Shown here: piece by piece, positions 1 through 9,039 of the stretch | How the letters are laid out: each line of letters begins with the position of its first letter | How positions within the stretch are numbered: the stretch's first letter is position 1 | NCBI RefSeq assembly: GCF_002778315.1 | Contig: NZ_NESA01000001.1 | Coordinates: forward strand, 558,001 to 622,000 | Direction of reading: 5' to 3' | DNA length: 64,000 bases | DNA from: Limnohabitans sp. JirII-31 | Lineage (GTDB): Bacteria; Pseudomonadota; Gammaproteobacteria; Burkholderiales; Burkholderiaceae_C | Made by a program: the position numbers and the translations under genes | The notes under the pieces: model-generated | What the model was told of the DNA's origin: nothing | The model's database searches: none | The model's input: only the letters and a program-made list of their open reading frames with translations

Positions 1-1
1 C

Positions 2-226
2 ATGAGTGCGGCCATCTTGGCGCTGACCTCGCTTGACTTTTTGGGTTTGGGCGTTCCTCCGGGCACACCCAGCCTGGGTGAGCTGTTGGCCCAAGGCAAG
101 AACAACATCGATGCGTGGTGGATTTCGCTCTCCACCTTTGCCGTGTTGGTGGTGACCTTGATGTTGTTGACCTTCATGGGCGATGGTTTGCGCGATGCGC
201 TCGACCCCAGAAAGGCCGAGCGATGA
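2..226 (+). CDS. yejE: Peptide ABC transporter permease, C-terminal part (YejE type)
   Basis: Only the last 74 or so residues are present because the gene runs off the left edge. They contain the late permease motif SLGELLAQGKNN, a hydrophobic segment (about residues 41-61) and the ending RDALDPRKAER, which closely resemble the end of E. coli YejE, an inner-membrane permease of the DppC/OppC family that imports oligopeptides. The stop overlaps the start of the next gene (ATGA), so the two are translationally coupled. The specific YejE assignment over a generic DppC/OppC permease is inference from this tail and from the fused ATPase that follows. Confidence 0.85.
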   Translation: MSAAILALTSLDFLGLGVPPGTPSLGELLAQGKNNIDAWWISLSTFAVLVVTLMLLTFMGDGLRDALDPRKAER

Positions 227-1857
227 GACTGCCCTTGCTTCAAGTACGCGATTTGCACATTGCATTCGGTGCCACCGAGGTGGTGCACGGCATCAGCTTC
301 AACATCGAACATGGCGAGAAGTTGGCCCTGGTCGGGGAGTCCGGGTCTGGCAAAAGCCTCACGGCGCTCAGTCTGGTTCGTCTGGTGGAAGGTGCGGCCT
401 TGTCTGGGCGCTGCTTGTGGACACCGCAAGATGCGGCAAGCTTGGCAGCCGTGTCTACGGACGAGATTCAAACCCGTGACTTGTTGAAACTCAAAGCACG
501 TGAACTCGAAGCCATTCGCGGCCAAGACATTGCTTTCGTGTTTCAAGAGCCCATGACCGCCTTGAATCCGTTGTTCACGGTCGGCGATCAAATTGCCGAA
601 GTGCTGCAACTCAAGCGCGGCATGTTGCGTGATGAGGCCTGGTTTGAGGTGATTCGCCTGCTCTCAGACACTGGCATTTCAGAGCCTCAGCGACGTGCGC
701 ACAACTACCCGCATCAGCTCTCAGGTGGGCAACGCCAGCGCGTCATGATTGCCATGGCCTTGGCGTGTCGTCCGCGTCTATTGGTGGCCGACGAACCCAC
801 CACGGCGCTGGACGTGTCATTGCGTGGCCAGATTTTGGATCTGCTCGATAGTTTGCAACAGCGCTACGGCATGTCGGTCTTGCTGATCACCCACGATTTG
901 CAAGCCGTACGACGTTTTGCTGACCGCGTCTTGATCATGGAAAAAGGACAGGTGGTGGAGTCAGGGCAGGTGTCGGAGGTTCTCGAACGTCCCCAACACC
1001 CTTACACGCAACGCCTGATCGACAGCCACGCACCACGGGACGTGTTGGCTGCACGTGACGATGCGCCTGTGTGCATGCAAGCAAACAACTTGCGCGTGAC
1101 CTACCCGGTGACCCGTGGTGGCTGGCGAGGTTGGCTGGGGCGCGGCGAGTTTGTGGCGGTTCATGGCCTTGATTTTGTGCTGCGTGCTGGCCAAACCTTG
1201 GGCGTGATGGGCGAGTCTGGTTCGGGCAAATCCAGCTTGGCGTTGGCTGCCTTAGGGCTGTTGCCTAGCGAAGGCACGCTGACCATTGACGGTCAGGCAT
1301 GGTCAGGGCGTGCTCGTCAAGATTTGGCCTTGCGACGCAAAGTTCAAGTGGTATTTCAAGACCCGTTCTCGTCTTTGTCTCCACGCATGAATGTGCAGGA
1401 GCTGGTGTCCGAGGGCCTGCGCTTGCACAACCCACAACTCGATGAGCTGGGCTGTTTGCGCCGCCTGCTCATCACCCTGGCTGCCGTGGGTTTGACCGAG
1501 TCAGAGTTTCCGGGCTTGTTGCAACGCTATCCCCATGAGTTCTCAGGCGGCCAGCGCCAGCGCTTGGCCATCGCGCGAGCTCTGGTGGTCGATCCTGAGG
1601 TGCTGGTGTTGGACGAGCCGACCAGTGCCTTGGATGTGGCCATTCAAAAACAAGTGCTTGAGTTGCTGCAACGTTTACAGCGCGAACGTGGATTGAGCTA
1701 TTTGCTCATCACGCACGACGTGACCGTGGTGCGCGCCATGGCTCATCAGGTGCTGGTCATGCAAGGCGGGCAAGTGGTGGAGTCTGGCACGGTCGACGCG
1801 GTATTGGATCAGCCTCAACATGCCTACACACGCTTGTTGGTGGCGGCTGCGCGTTAG
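223..1857 (+). CDS. yejF: Peptide ABC transporter ATPase with two fused nucleotide-binding domains (YejF type)
   Basis: This 544-residue cytoplasmic protein energises the peptide importer whose permease precedes it. Two complete ATPase domains are visible. The first has Walker A GESGSGKS (38-45), signature LSGGQRQR (166-173) and Walker B LLVADEPTTALD. The second has Walker A GESGSGKS (330-337), signature FSGGQRQR (440-447) and a VLVLDEPTSALD Walker B. Fusion of the two domains is typical of YejF, where Dpp/Opp systems use two separate genes. I chose the ATG at 223 because it overlaps the permease stop as ATGA; a longer open frame from 115 lies inside the permease and is not credible. The gene meets the next one tail to tail with overlapping stop codons. 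Confidence 0.92.
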   Translation: MRLPLLQVRDLHIAFGATEVVHGISFNIEHGEKLALVGESGSGKSLTALSLVRLVEGAALSGRCLWTPQDAASLAAVSTDEIQTRDLLKLKARELEAIRGQDIAFVFQEPMTALNPLFTVGDQIAEVLQLKRGMLRDEAWFEVIRLLSDTGISEPQRRAHNYPHQLSGGQRQRVMIAMALACRPRLLVADEPTTALDVSLRGQILDLLDSLQQRYGMSVLLITHDLQAVRRFADRVLIMEKGQVVESGQVSEVLERPQHPYTQRLIDSHAPRDVLAARDDAPVCMQANNLRVTYPVTRGGWRGWLGRGEFVAVHGLDFVLRAGQTLGVMGESGSGKSSLALAALGLLPSEGTLTIDGQAWSGRARQDLALRRKVQVVFQDPFSSLSPRMNVQELVSEGLRLHNPQLDELGCLRRLLITLAAVGLTESEFPGLLQRYPHEFSGGQRQRLAIARALVVDPEVLVLDEPTSALDVAIQKQVLELLQRLQRERGLSYLLITHDVTVVRAMAHQVLVMQGGQVVESGTVDAVLDQPQHAYTRLLVAAAR

Positions 1858-2375
1858 CGCAGCGGTGGCACAGGCAACAAAGCGCCCTCTAAAGTGCCGC
1901 TTTTGACCAGTTCGTTGTAGAGCAGCGCTTGATAGCGGCGGTTGAAATATGGCGTGGTCGAGTGATAAGCGGCAACACCAAACCATGTGTTGCCATACTT
2001 GGCGATGTTTTTTTTCAAATGCCAAGCAGCCACATAACTTGCGACGCATGCATCCAACAAATGTTCGGGCGCTACACCATGCTTGGCAAGTTCAGGAAAA
2101 TTGCTTGAGTTCATGCCCCCCATACCCACGTCAAGGGTGCCGTTGGTGTTGCGCGTCACGGTACCTGGATTCAAACGAGTTTCCACCCGCAAAATGGCAC
2201 GCAACACATCATGGTTCACTTGGTGAAACTGTGCGGCAGGAACAATGCAGCGTTCTTGTTCGGTGCTGAACGCCCGTGGTGCCTGTGGCGCTTGGCCATG
2301 GGCGAGATCCATGACCCACAGCAGCAAGATCCATGTGATCAGGCGAGCAAGCGATAACGGGGAATGCGTGCGCAT
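1854..2375 (-). CDS. Small periplasmic lytic transglycosylase (SLT domain)
   Basis: The 173-residue product has an N-terminal signal segment (hydrophobic 10-22, likely cleavage near AHG-QA about residue 27) and an SLT/goose-lysozyme-like fold. The catalytic glutamate is probably Glu65 in AILRVETRLNP, matching the family's ES/ET-x-x-NP motif. RNTNGTLDVG and NSSNF match the next conserved block, but the usual GLMQINS reads GMGGMNSS here. Such enzymes cleave peptidoglycan between MurNAc and GlcNAc, often to let secretion machinery or pili through (IagB/VirB1 type); no such machinery is adjacent. The ATG at 2375 was chosen because it gives a proper signal peptide; an upstream in-frame ATG at 2429 adds a Pro/Cys-rich stretch that does not look coding. 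Confidence 0.8.
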   Translation of the reverse strand: MRTHSPLSLARLITWILLLWVMDLAHGQAPQAPRAFSTEQERCIVPAAQFHQVNHDVLRAILRVETRLNPGTVTRNTNGTLDVGMGGMNSSNFPELAKHGVAPEHLLDACVASYVAAWHLKKNIAKYGNTWFGVAAYHSTTPYFNRRYQALLYNELVKSGTLEGALLPVPPLR

Positions 2376-2534
2376 GGTGTGGGGGCAAAGCGGCGGGCAG
2401 GCCTCTGGATTGAATGCTAATGGATGCATTGTCCATGAGCCCGATGGTTTTTATCCACGTCCGGCGATCAGAGGCGTTTGGGCGCCTCGCTTGCATTGGG
2501 ATTGTGTGTTGGCGGTTCTTTTCTAACAATCTCT

Positions 2535-2563
2535 TTGCAAATCAAGCATTTAGACGTTACAAT
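2535..2563 (+). promoter_or_regulatory. Promoter for the rimP-nusA-infB operon
   Basis: A -35 element TTGCAA (2535-2540) and a -10 element TACAAT (2558-2563) are separated by 17 bp, close to the sigma-70 consensus. Transcription would start near 2570, immediately before the terminator-like hairpin at 2574-2615 and about 85 bp upstream of rimP. The stretch 2376-2534 shows nothing else recognisable. The call rests on motif match and position only. Confidence 0.6.
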
Positions 2564-2573
2564 GAGCGCTTCA

Positions 2574-2615
2574 CGACCAAACGGGCGGGTAATTACCGCC
2601 CGTTTTTTTTGGTCG
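2574..2615 (+). terminator. Intrinsic terminator/attenuator in the rimP leader
   Basis: The stem ACGGGCGG (2581-2588) pairs with CCGCCCGT (2596-2603) and runs into eight T residues; outer arms CGACC (2574-2578) and GGTCG (2611-2615) can extend it. It is a textbook Rho-independent terminator. No gene ends just upstream on this strand and the best promoter lies only 10-20 bp before it, so it probably acts as an attenuator or antitermination site for the operon encoding NusA, or yields a very short RNA. Confidence 0.75.
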
Positions 2616-2654
2616 ATTGTTTTTTGATTCTTTGAACTTAGGGCTTTTGTCGAC

Positions 2655-3212
2655 GTGGCTTTGCAGCAAATAGTAGAACAAACTGTGACAGGTTTAGGTT
2701 ACGACTTGGTAGAGATTGAACGCTCTGCCGGGGGGCTGTTGCGCATCACGATTGACTTGCCTTGGACGCCAGAGACGCCAGTTCAATTTGTCAACGTCGA
2801 GGATTGCGAGCGCGTGACCCGTCAGTTGCAGTTTGCACTGGAAGTGGATGGGGTGGAGTACCAGCGCTTGGAAGTGTCCTCACCGGGCATTGATCGGCCT
2901 TTGCGCCACCAGGCGGACTTTGAGCGCTTTGTCGGCGAAGAAGTTGACCTCACGCTCAAAGCACCTATGGGCGTTGCTGCTGCCGGTCAGGTGGCAGCCA
3001 ATCGCAAAAAATTCCGTGGCACCTTGGAGCGTACGGACGACGGCCTTGGCTGGCAAATCACTTGGCGTGACGCGCCCAAAGCCAAGCCCGGTCAAAAGAT
3101 CAGTCAAAAAAGAGCCGAGACCCCGCTGCATGCGTTGGGTTTCACGTTGGACGAGTTGCGTGAAGCACGTCTGGCACCGATTGTGGATTTCAAGGGCAAA
3201 AAGCCCCGTTGA
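2655..3212 (+). CDS. rimP: Ribosome maturation factor RimP
   Basis: RimP assists late maturation of the 30S subunit. The 185-residue product begins MALQQIVEQTVTGLGYDLVE and carries LRITIDLP and the block VEDCERVTRQL followed by LEVSSPGIDRPL, the family signature. It is longer than E. coli RimP (about 150) because of an insertion and a basic tail ending KGKKPR. The start is a GTG at 2655; no in-frame ATG lies near the conserved N-terminus. It is the first gene of the operon, 28 bp ahead of nusA, the order conserved in most bacteria. Confidence 0.95.
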   Translation: MALQQIVEQTVTGLGYDLVEIERSAGGLLRITIDLPWTPETPVQFVNVEDCERVTRQLQFALEVDGVEYQRLEVSSPGIDRPLRHQADFERFVGEEVDLTLKAPMGVAAAGQVAANRKKFRGTLERTDDGLGWQITWRDAPKAKPGQKISQKRAETPLHALGFTLDELREARLAPIVDFKGKKPR

Positions 3213-3240
3213 ACTTTGGTCTTGAGAAGGAGTAGTCGTC

Positions 3241-4725
3241 ATGAACCGCGAAATGTTGATGTTGGTTGAAGCCATCTCGCGCGAGAAAAACGTCGAGCGC
3301 GATGTGGTGTTTGGTGCAGTTGAATCTGCATTGGCACAAGCCACCAAAAAGCTCTACGAGGGTGAGGTGGACATTCGTGTGGCCATGGACCGCGACACGG
3401 GCGATTACGAAACTTTCCGCCGCTGGTTGGTGGTGCCTGACGCTGCCGGTTTGCAAAACCCAGAAGCCGAAGAACTGCTGATGGATGCACGCGAGCGTGT
3501 GCCTGATGCGGAGGAGGGTGAGTACATCGAAGAGTCGATCGAGTCCTTGCCCATTGGCCGCATTGGCGCCATGGCGGCCAAGCAAGTTATTTTGCAAAAG
3601 ATCCGCGATGCAGAGCGCGAGATGCTGCTCAACGACTTCATGTCACGTGGCGACAAAATCTTTGTCGGTGCCGTCAAGCGCATGGACAAGGGCGACATCA
3701 TTGTTGAATCCGGCCGTGTCGAAGGCCGCTTGCGTCGCAGCGAGATGATCCCCAAAGAAAACCTGCGCAATGGCGACCGCGTACGCGCCATGATCATGGA
3801 TGTGGACCTGACTTTGCGTGGCGCACCCATCATCTTGTCGCGCTCGGCACCTGAATTCATGGTGGAGCTGTTCCGCCAAGAAGTGCCTGAAATTGAGCAA
3901 GGCTTGCTCGAAATCAAATCGTGCGCCCGCGACCCTGGCTCGCGCGCCAAAATCGCTGTGGTGTCACACGACAAACGTGTGGACCCCATCGGCACTTGCG
4001 TTGGCGTGCGCGGCACCCGCGTGAATGCGGTCACCACCGAGCTCGCTGGCGAGCGCGTGGACATCGTGTTGTGGAGTGAGGATCCTGCACAGTTTGTGAT
4101 CGGTGCCTTGGCCCCTGCCAACGTCAGCTCCATTGTGGTGGACGAAGAAAAGCACGCCATGGACGTGGTGGTGGACGAAGAAAACCTAGCCATCGCGATT
4201 GGCCGTGGCGGTCAAAACGTGCGCCTGGCCTCTGACCTGACCGGTTGGAAGATCAACATCATGGACGCTGCCGAGTCGGCACAAAAACAAGCCGACGAAA
4301 CACATGGCATGCGTGCCTTGTTCATGGCCAAGTTGGACGTGGACCAAGAGGTGGCTGACATCCTGATTGAAGAGGGCTTCACCAGCTTGGAAGAGGTGGC
4401 TTATGTGCCTCTGCAAGAGATGCTCGAAATCGAGAGCTTCGATGAAGACACCGTCAATGAGCTGCGCGCACGTGCTAAAGATGCGTTGCTCACCATGGAA
4501 ATTGCACGCGAAGAGAGCGTCGAAGAAGTCTCGCAAGATCTGCGCGACTTGGAGGGTTTGAACGTTGACCTCATTGCCAAGTTGGCAGAGGGCGGTGTTC
4601 ACACCCGTGACGATTTGGCCGATTTGGCCGTAGACGAGCTCACAGCCATCACCGGCCAAAGCGAAGAAGAGGCCAAAGCCCTGATCTTGAAGGCACGCGA
4701 ACATTGGTTCGCGGGTCAAGAGTAA
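3241..4725 (+). CDS. nusA: Transcription termination/antitermination factor NusA
   Basis: NusA binds RNA polymerase and controls pausing, termination and antitermination. The 494 residues match the proteobacterial form: N-terminal polymerase-binding domain (1 to about 125, starting [18 protein letters not shown]), S1 domain (about 135-200), two KH domains ([12 protein letters not shown] and [13 protein letters not shown]), and two C-terminal acidic repeats (about 365-490). A strong Shine-Dalgarno AGAAGGAG precedes the ATG. It lies between rimP and infB, as expected, and may act on its own leader terminator at 2574-2615. Confidence 0.97.
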   Translation: MNREMLMLVEAISREKNVERDVVFGAVESALAQATKKLYEGEVDIRVAMDRDTGDYETFRRWLVVPDAAGLQNPEAEELLMDARERVPDAEEGEYIEESIESLPIGRIGAMAAKQVILQKIRDAEREMLLNDFMSRGDKIFVGAVKRMDKGDIIVESGRVEGRLRRSEMIPKENLRNGDRVRAMIMDVDLTLRGAPIILSRSAPEFMVELFRQEVPEIEQGLLEIKSCARDPGSRAKIAVVSHDKRVDPIGTCVGVRGTRVNAVTTELAGERVDIVLWSEDPAQFVIGALAPANVSSIVVDEEKHAMDVVVDEENLAIAIGRGGQNVRLASDLTGWKINIMDAAESAQKQADETHGMRALFMAKLDVDQEVADILIEEGFTSLEEVAYVPLQEMLEIESFDEDTVNELRARAKDALLTMEIAREESVEEVSQDLRDLEGLNVDLIAKLAEGGVHTRDDLADLAVDELTAITGQSEEEAKALILKAREHWFAGQE

Positions 4726-4750
4726 CGGTCATGGAGAGGAACCACGATAT

Positions 4751-7621
4751 ATGTCCAGTACGACCGTTGCCGAGTTTGCGAACGAACTCAAAAAATCAAC
4801 CGACACCTTGCTTGAGCAATTGAGCGCAGCAGGCGTGTCCAAATCTTCGGCCAATGATGCGCTGACCGAAGGCGACAAACAAAAGCTGTTGAGCCATTTG
4901 CAAGCCAGCCACGGCACCGTGGCCGCTGATCGTAAAAAGATCACCTTGGTAAAAAAGTCAACCAGCGAAATCAAACAGGCCGATGCTTCGGGCAAAGCCC
5001 GCACCATCCAGGTAGAAGTGCGCAAAAAACGCACCTTCGTCAAACGTGACGAGCCCGATACAGTGGAAGCACCGGCACCTGTTGTGCACGAGGTTGAAGC
5101 GGCTGCACCCGCTGCACCGCTCATCAACGAAGCTGAATTGGCCCGTCGCGAAGAAGAAGCTCGCCGTCAGGCTGAGTTGATTCGTCGCCAAGAAGAAGAG
5201 CTGGCTGAAAAGCGTCGCCAACGCGAAGCGCAAGAAGCCCAAGAGCGCGCGCAAGCCGAAGCGGCCAAAGCTGCTGCCGAAGCTGCAAAAGCCGCAAAAG
5301 CTGCTGAGGCACCAGCTTCGGCCGAGCCTGTTGCTGTCGTGGAAGACACTGCAGCTGCTAGCAAAGCCCAAGCTGAAGAAGCTGCACGCGAACAAGCGGC
5401 CGCTGCATCCAAAGCACGCGCCGATGAAGAGACTGCACGCGCCAAAGATTTGGATTCACGCCGTCGCAAAGCCTTGGCTGAAGCCGAAGCCATTCGCGCC
5501 ATGATGAGCACGCCGCAAAAAGTGATGGTGGCTAAAAAGCCCGAACCCACCGCGGCTGAAACTGCCAAAGCTGCCATGAAAGGCACCCTGCACAAGCCGG
5601 CGGGAAGCCCAGGCGCCGTGGCACGTCCAGGCGCACCTGCTGCGCCCGGTGCACCCACAGCACCCGGTGGCAACAAAGAAGTCAAGAGCGCCAAGCTGTC
5701 ATCAAGCTGGGCCGACGAACAAGCCAAGAAAAAAGAAATCAAAACCCGCGGTGACAGCAGCGGTGGTGTGGGGCGCAACAGCTGGCGTGGCGGTCCACGT
5801 GGTCGTCGTGAGCAACGTGGGGGTCGTGATGACAACCACAGCAATTCGGCACCCGTGGAAGCACGCGTGATCGAAGTGCACGTGCCCGAAACCATCACCG
5901 TGGCCGAATTGGCGCATAAGATGGCAGTCAAGGCCTCTGAAGTGATCAAGCAATTGATGAAGCTCGGCCAGATGGCCACCATCAACCAGCCCTTGGACCA
6001 AGACACCGCCATGATTTTGGTGGAAGAAATGGGCCACAAAGCCATCGTGGCAGCCCTGGACGACCCGGAGGCCTTCACCGAAGAAGAAGCCTCGGCACAC
6101 CACGCCGACGCGGTCACCCGCGCGCCTGTGGTCACGGTCATGGGTCACGTGGACCACGGCAAGACCTCGTTGCTGGACTACATCCGTCGTGCCAAAGTCG
6201 CTTCTGGCGAAGCTGGCGGCATTACCCAGCACATTGGTGCCTACCACGTGGAAACACCACGCGGCATGATCTCCTTCCTGGACACACCGGGTCACGAGGC
6301 CTTCACGGCCATGCGTGCCCGTGGTGCCAAGGCGACCGATATTGTGATCTTGGTGGTGGCGGCCGACGACGGCGTGATGCCCCAAACGAAAGAAGCCATC
6401 AAACACGCAAAAGCGGCGGGTGTGCCCATCGTGGTGGCCGTCAACAAGATTGACAAGCCCGGTGCCAATCCAGAGCGCGTCAAGGGCGAGCTGGTGGCCG
6501 AAGAGGTGGTCCCTGAAGAGTTCGGCGGTGAGTCGCCCTTTGTGTTGGTGTCGGCCAAAACCGGCGCAGGCATTGACGAGTTGTTGGAGCAAGTGCTGCT
6601 CCAAGCCGAAGTGCTGGAATTGAAAGCACCTGTCGACGCCATGGCCAAAGGCTTGGTGATCGAAGCGCGCTTGGACAAAGGCCGTGGTCCTGTGGCCACG
6701 GTGCTGGTTCAGTCGGGCACCCTCAGCGCGGGCGATGTCATCTTGGCAGGTCAAACCTTTGGCCGCGTGCGCGCCATGCTCGACGAGAACGGCAAGCCCA
6801 TCAAGTCGGCAGGTCCTTCCATTCCGGTGGAAGTCCAAGGCCTCACCGAGGTTCCTCAAGCAGGTGATGAGTTCATGGTCATGACCGACGAACGTCGTGC
6901 CCGCGAGATTGCCACTTACCGTGCAGGCAAGGTGCGCAACACCAAGCTGGCCAAGCAACAAGCGTCGAAGCTCGAGAACATGTTCTCGGACATGACCTCG
7001 GGTGACGTGAAGATGCTGCCTATCATCGTCAAAGCCGACGTGCAAGGTTCACAAGAAGCCTTGGCCGCTTCTTTGCTCAAGTTGTCGACAGACGAAGTCA
7101 AAGTCCAACTCGTGTATGCCGCTGTGGGTGGCATCAGCGAGAGTGACATCAACTTGGCCATTGCATCCAAAGCTGTGGTGATTGGTTTCAACACCCGTGC
7201 CGATGCCGGTGCGCGCAAGTTGGCCGAAGGCAATGGCGTGGAGATTCGTTACTACAACATCATTTATGACGCTGTGGATGAACTCAAAGCCGCCATGTCG
7301 GGCATGCTCACACCAGACAAAAAAGAAGAAGTCATCGGTACCGCCGAAATCCGCCAAGTGCTGCGCGTCAGCAAGATCGGTGCGATTGCGGGCTGTATGG
7401 TCACTTCGGGCTTGGTGCGTCGCACGGCCAAGCTGCGTTTGTTGCGCAACAACGTGGTCGTCTTCACGGGCGAACTCGACAGTTTGAAGCGTTTCAAAGA
7501 CGACGCCAAAGAAGTCAAAGAAAACTTCGAGTGCGGTTTGACCATCAAGAACTACAACGACATCGTCGAAGGCGATGTGTTGGAGTTCTTCGAAATCAAA
7601 GAGGTTGCACGCACGCTGTAA
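4751..7621 (+). CDS. infB: Translation initiation factor IF-2
   Basis: IF-2 is the GTPase that brings initiator tRNA to the 30S subunit and promotes subunit joining. The 956-residue product has an IF2_N domain at 1-54, a long Ala/Glu/Lys/Arg-rich linker (about 120-250), a Pro/Ala/Gly-rich segment, a second IF2_N domain (about 375-430, [12 protein letters not shown]), then the G domain: G1 GHVDHGKT (465-472), DTPGHEAF and NKIDKP, followed by the beta-barrel and fMet-tRNA-binding domains ending [10 protein letters not shown]. The long form with two IF2_N modules is usual in Betaproteobacteria. It follows nusA by 25 bp with an AGGA-type ribosome-binding site. Confidence 0.97.
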   Translation: MSSTTVAEFANELKKSTDTLLEQLSAAGVSKSSANDALTEGDKQKLLSHLQASHGTVAADRKKITLVKKSTSEIKQADASGKARTIQVEVRKKRTFVKRDEPDTVEAPAPVVHEVEAAAPAAPLINEAELARREEEARRQAELIRRQEEELAEKRRQREAQEAQERAQAEAAKAAAEAAKAAKAAEAPASAEPVAVVEDTAAASKAQAEEAAREQAAAASKARADEETARAKDLDSRRRKALAEAEAIRAMMSTPQKVMVAKKPEPTAAETAKAAMKGTLHKPAGSPGAVARPGAPAAPGAPTAPGGNKEVKSAKLSSSWADEQAKKKEIKTRGDSSGGVGRNSWRGGPRGRREQRGGRDDNHSNSAPVEARVIEVHVPETITVAELAHKMAVKASEVIKQLMKLGQMATINQPLDQDTAMILVEEMGHKAIVAALDDPEAFTEEEASAHHADAVTRAPVVTVMGHVDHGKTSLLDYIRRAKVASGEAGGITQHIGAYHVETPRGMISFLDTPGHEAFTAMRARGAKATDIVILVVAADDGVMPQTKEAIKHAKAAGVPIVVAVNKIDKPGANPERVKGELVAEEVVPEEFGGESPFVLVSAKTGAGIDELLEQVLLQAEVLELKAPVDAMAKGLVIEARLDKGRGPVATVLVQSGTLSAGDVILAGQTFGRVRAMLDENGKPIKSAGPSIPVEVQGLTEVPQAGDEFMVMTDERRAREIATYRAGKVRNTKLAKQQASKLENMFSDMTSGDVKMLPIIVKADVQGSQEALAASLLKLSTDEVKVQLVYAAVGGISESDINLAIASKAVVIGFNTRADAGARKLAEGNGVEIRYYNIIYDAVDELKAAMSGMLTPDKKEEVIGTAEIRQVLRVSKIGAIAGCMVTSGLVRRTAKLRLLRNNVVVFTGELDSLKRFKDDAKEVKENFECGLTIKNYNDIVEGDVLEFFEIKEVARTL

Positions 7622-7633
7622 AGCGTCATTGGT

Positions 7634-8005
7634 ATGGCACGTAAACCGAGTAGCAGCCCCAACCGCAGTTTCAAAGTGGCCGACCAGATCCAACGCGATC
7701 TGGCCGAGTTGATCGCGCGCGAATTGAAAGATCCGCGCGTGGGCATGGTCACGCTGCAAGGGGTGGAAGTTACGCCCGATTACGCCCATGCCAAAGTGCA
7801 CTTCAGCGTGCTCAACGGCGACGCCAAAGCGTGTGCCGAAGGCCTCAACCAAGCGGCAGGTTTCTTGCGCAATGGCTTGTTCAAGCGCTTGCACATTCAC
7901 ACGGTACCTACCTTGCACTTTGTCTTTGACCGCACGCCCGAGCATGCCTCAGACATGAACGCCTTGATTGCCAAGGCCGTTTCTTCCAAAGCTAAGGAAG
8001 ATTGA
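7634..8005 (+). CDS. rbfA: Ribosome-binding factor A
   Basis: RbfA is a cold-shock-linked 30S maturation factor acting on the 5' end of 16S rRNA. The 123-residue product shows the family pattern: [32 protein letters not shown] in pieces over residues 14-45, then [11 protein letters not shown] and the closing [18 protein letters not shown]. Length fits the family (about 120-135). It starts 12 bp after infB and its TGA overlaps the truB ATG (TGATG), indicating coupling. Confidence 0.95.
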   Translation: MARKPSSSPNRSFKVADQIQRDLAELIARELKDPRVGMVTLQGVEVTPDYAHAKVHFSVLNGDAKACAEGLNQAAGFLRNGLFKRLHIHTVPTLHFVFDRTPEHASDMNALIAKAVSSKAKED

Positions 8006-9039
8006 TGAGCACCGCCGGGCCGCCCCAAGGTGCGAAGGCCCCCTTGGGGGGCAGAGAACCACACGAAGTGGGTGAACGTGGGGGCAATGCTCGCGCGCCG
8101 CGCACCAGGGTGCAGCGACGCCCTGTGCATGGGGTGTTGCTGTTGGACAAGCCCTACGGACTCTCCAGCAACGATGCCTTACAAAAGGCCAAGTGGTTGC
8201 TGCGCGCCGAAAAAGCGGGCCATACTGGCACGCTGGATCCGCTGGCCACCGGTGTATTGCCTTTGTGTTTTGGTGCAGCCACCAAATTTAGCCAACTCCA
8301 TTTGGATGCTGACAAATCTTACGAAGCCATTGCCGTGCTCGGCATTCAAACCAGCACCGCAGATGCCGAGGGCGATGTGATCGCCGAAAAATCCGTCGAC
8401 TTCACGCCCGAGCAGTTGCAGGCCGTGCAAGAACAATTCACGGGACCGATCTCCCAAGTGCCTCCGATGCACAGTGCCTTGAAAAAAGATGGCAAAGCCT
8501 TGTACGACTACGCCCGTGCAGGCATTGAAGTCGAGCGCGAAGCGCGACCAGTCACCATCCATGCCTTGAGCCTGCAAGAGATCGAACCAGACAACGGCCA
8601 TCGTCGTTTGAAGATCACCGTGACATGCAGCAAAGGCACGTACATCCGCACCTTGGGCGAAGACATTGGTCTGGCCCTCGGGTGTGGTGCGCATTTGAGC
8701 GCGTTGCGTCGCACGGTGACCGGCCCCTTCCTGGCAGACCAGTGCATCAGCCTGAGCGATTTAGAGGCCTTGCCCGAGCCTGATCGACAAGCGCGCTTGT
8801 TGCCCGTGGATGCTTTGCTTGGGGGACACACGCCTGTCACCCTGGCACCCGAAGATGCAGGGAAATTTTTAAGCGGCGTGCGCCGTCGTGGTGCTTGGCC
8901 CGACTGTGCGCGCACCGCCGTGTACGGCCAAACACCGCGTGCCCTGTTGGGCACGGCGCATGTGACTGCCGGTGAACTGATTCCGGGGCGTTTGTTGAGC
9001 CCCATCGAAATTCAATCAATCTTGGAGAGTGAAGTATGA
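8005..9039 (+). CDS. truB: tRNA pseudouridine-55 synthase TruB
   Basis: TruB converts U55 to pseudouridine in the T-arm of tRNAs. The catalytic aspartate is Asp78 in [15 protein letters not shown]; other family blocks are [32 protein letters not shown], and [15 protein letters not shown]. The protein has 344 residues, longer than E. coli's 314. The extra N-terminal 30-35 residues ([20 protein letters not shown]) are encoded by what looks like an intergenic palindromic repeat read in frame. The ATG at 8005 overlaps the rbfA stop (TGATG); a GTG at 8068 or a later GTG could be the functional start, so the N-terminus is uncertain. The stop overlaps the typA start. Confidence 0.94.
   Translation: MSTAGPPQGAKAPLGGREPHEVGERGGNARAPRTRVQRRPVHGVLLLDKPYGLSSNDALQKAKWLLRAEKAGHTGTLDPLATGVLPLCFGAATKFSQLHLDADKSYEAIAVLGIQTSTADAEGDVIAEKSVDFTPEQLQAVQEQFTGPISQVPPMHSALKKDGKALYDYARAGIEVEREARPVTIHALSLQEIEPDNGHRRLKITVTCSKGTYIRTLGEDIGLALGCGAHLSALRRTVTGPFLADQCISLSDLEALPEPDRQARLLPVDALLGGHTPVTLAPEDAGKFLSGVRRRGAWPDCARTAVYGQTPRALLGTAHVTAGELIPGRLLSPIEIQSILESEV
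8012..8085 (+). repeat. Dispersed palindromic intergenic repeat captured in truB
   Basis: The segment contains a GC-rich palindrome, GCCCCCTTGGGGGGC (8038-8052), flanked by CCGGGCCGCCCCAAGG and AACCACACGAAGTGGGTGAACG. I recall very similar repeats between genes in Comamonadaceae genomes. Here it sits between the rbfA stop and the conserved TruB core and is open in the truB frame. Only one copy was found in this window, so its repetitive nature rests on recollection and not on the sequence alone. Confidence 0.5.

Noticed and set aside
115-222. N-terminal extension of the YejF-type ATPase
   Set aside because: It lies within the permease coding region; the ATGA overlap at 223 gives the family start.
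5702-7045. 447-codon minus-strand open frame opposite infB
   Set aside because: Codon-bias shadow rich in His, Gly and Val, no family features; infB on the plus strand is unambiguous.
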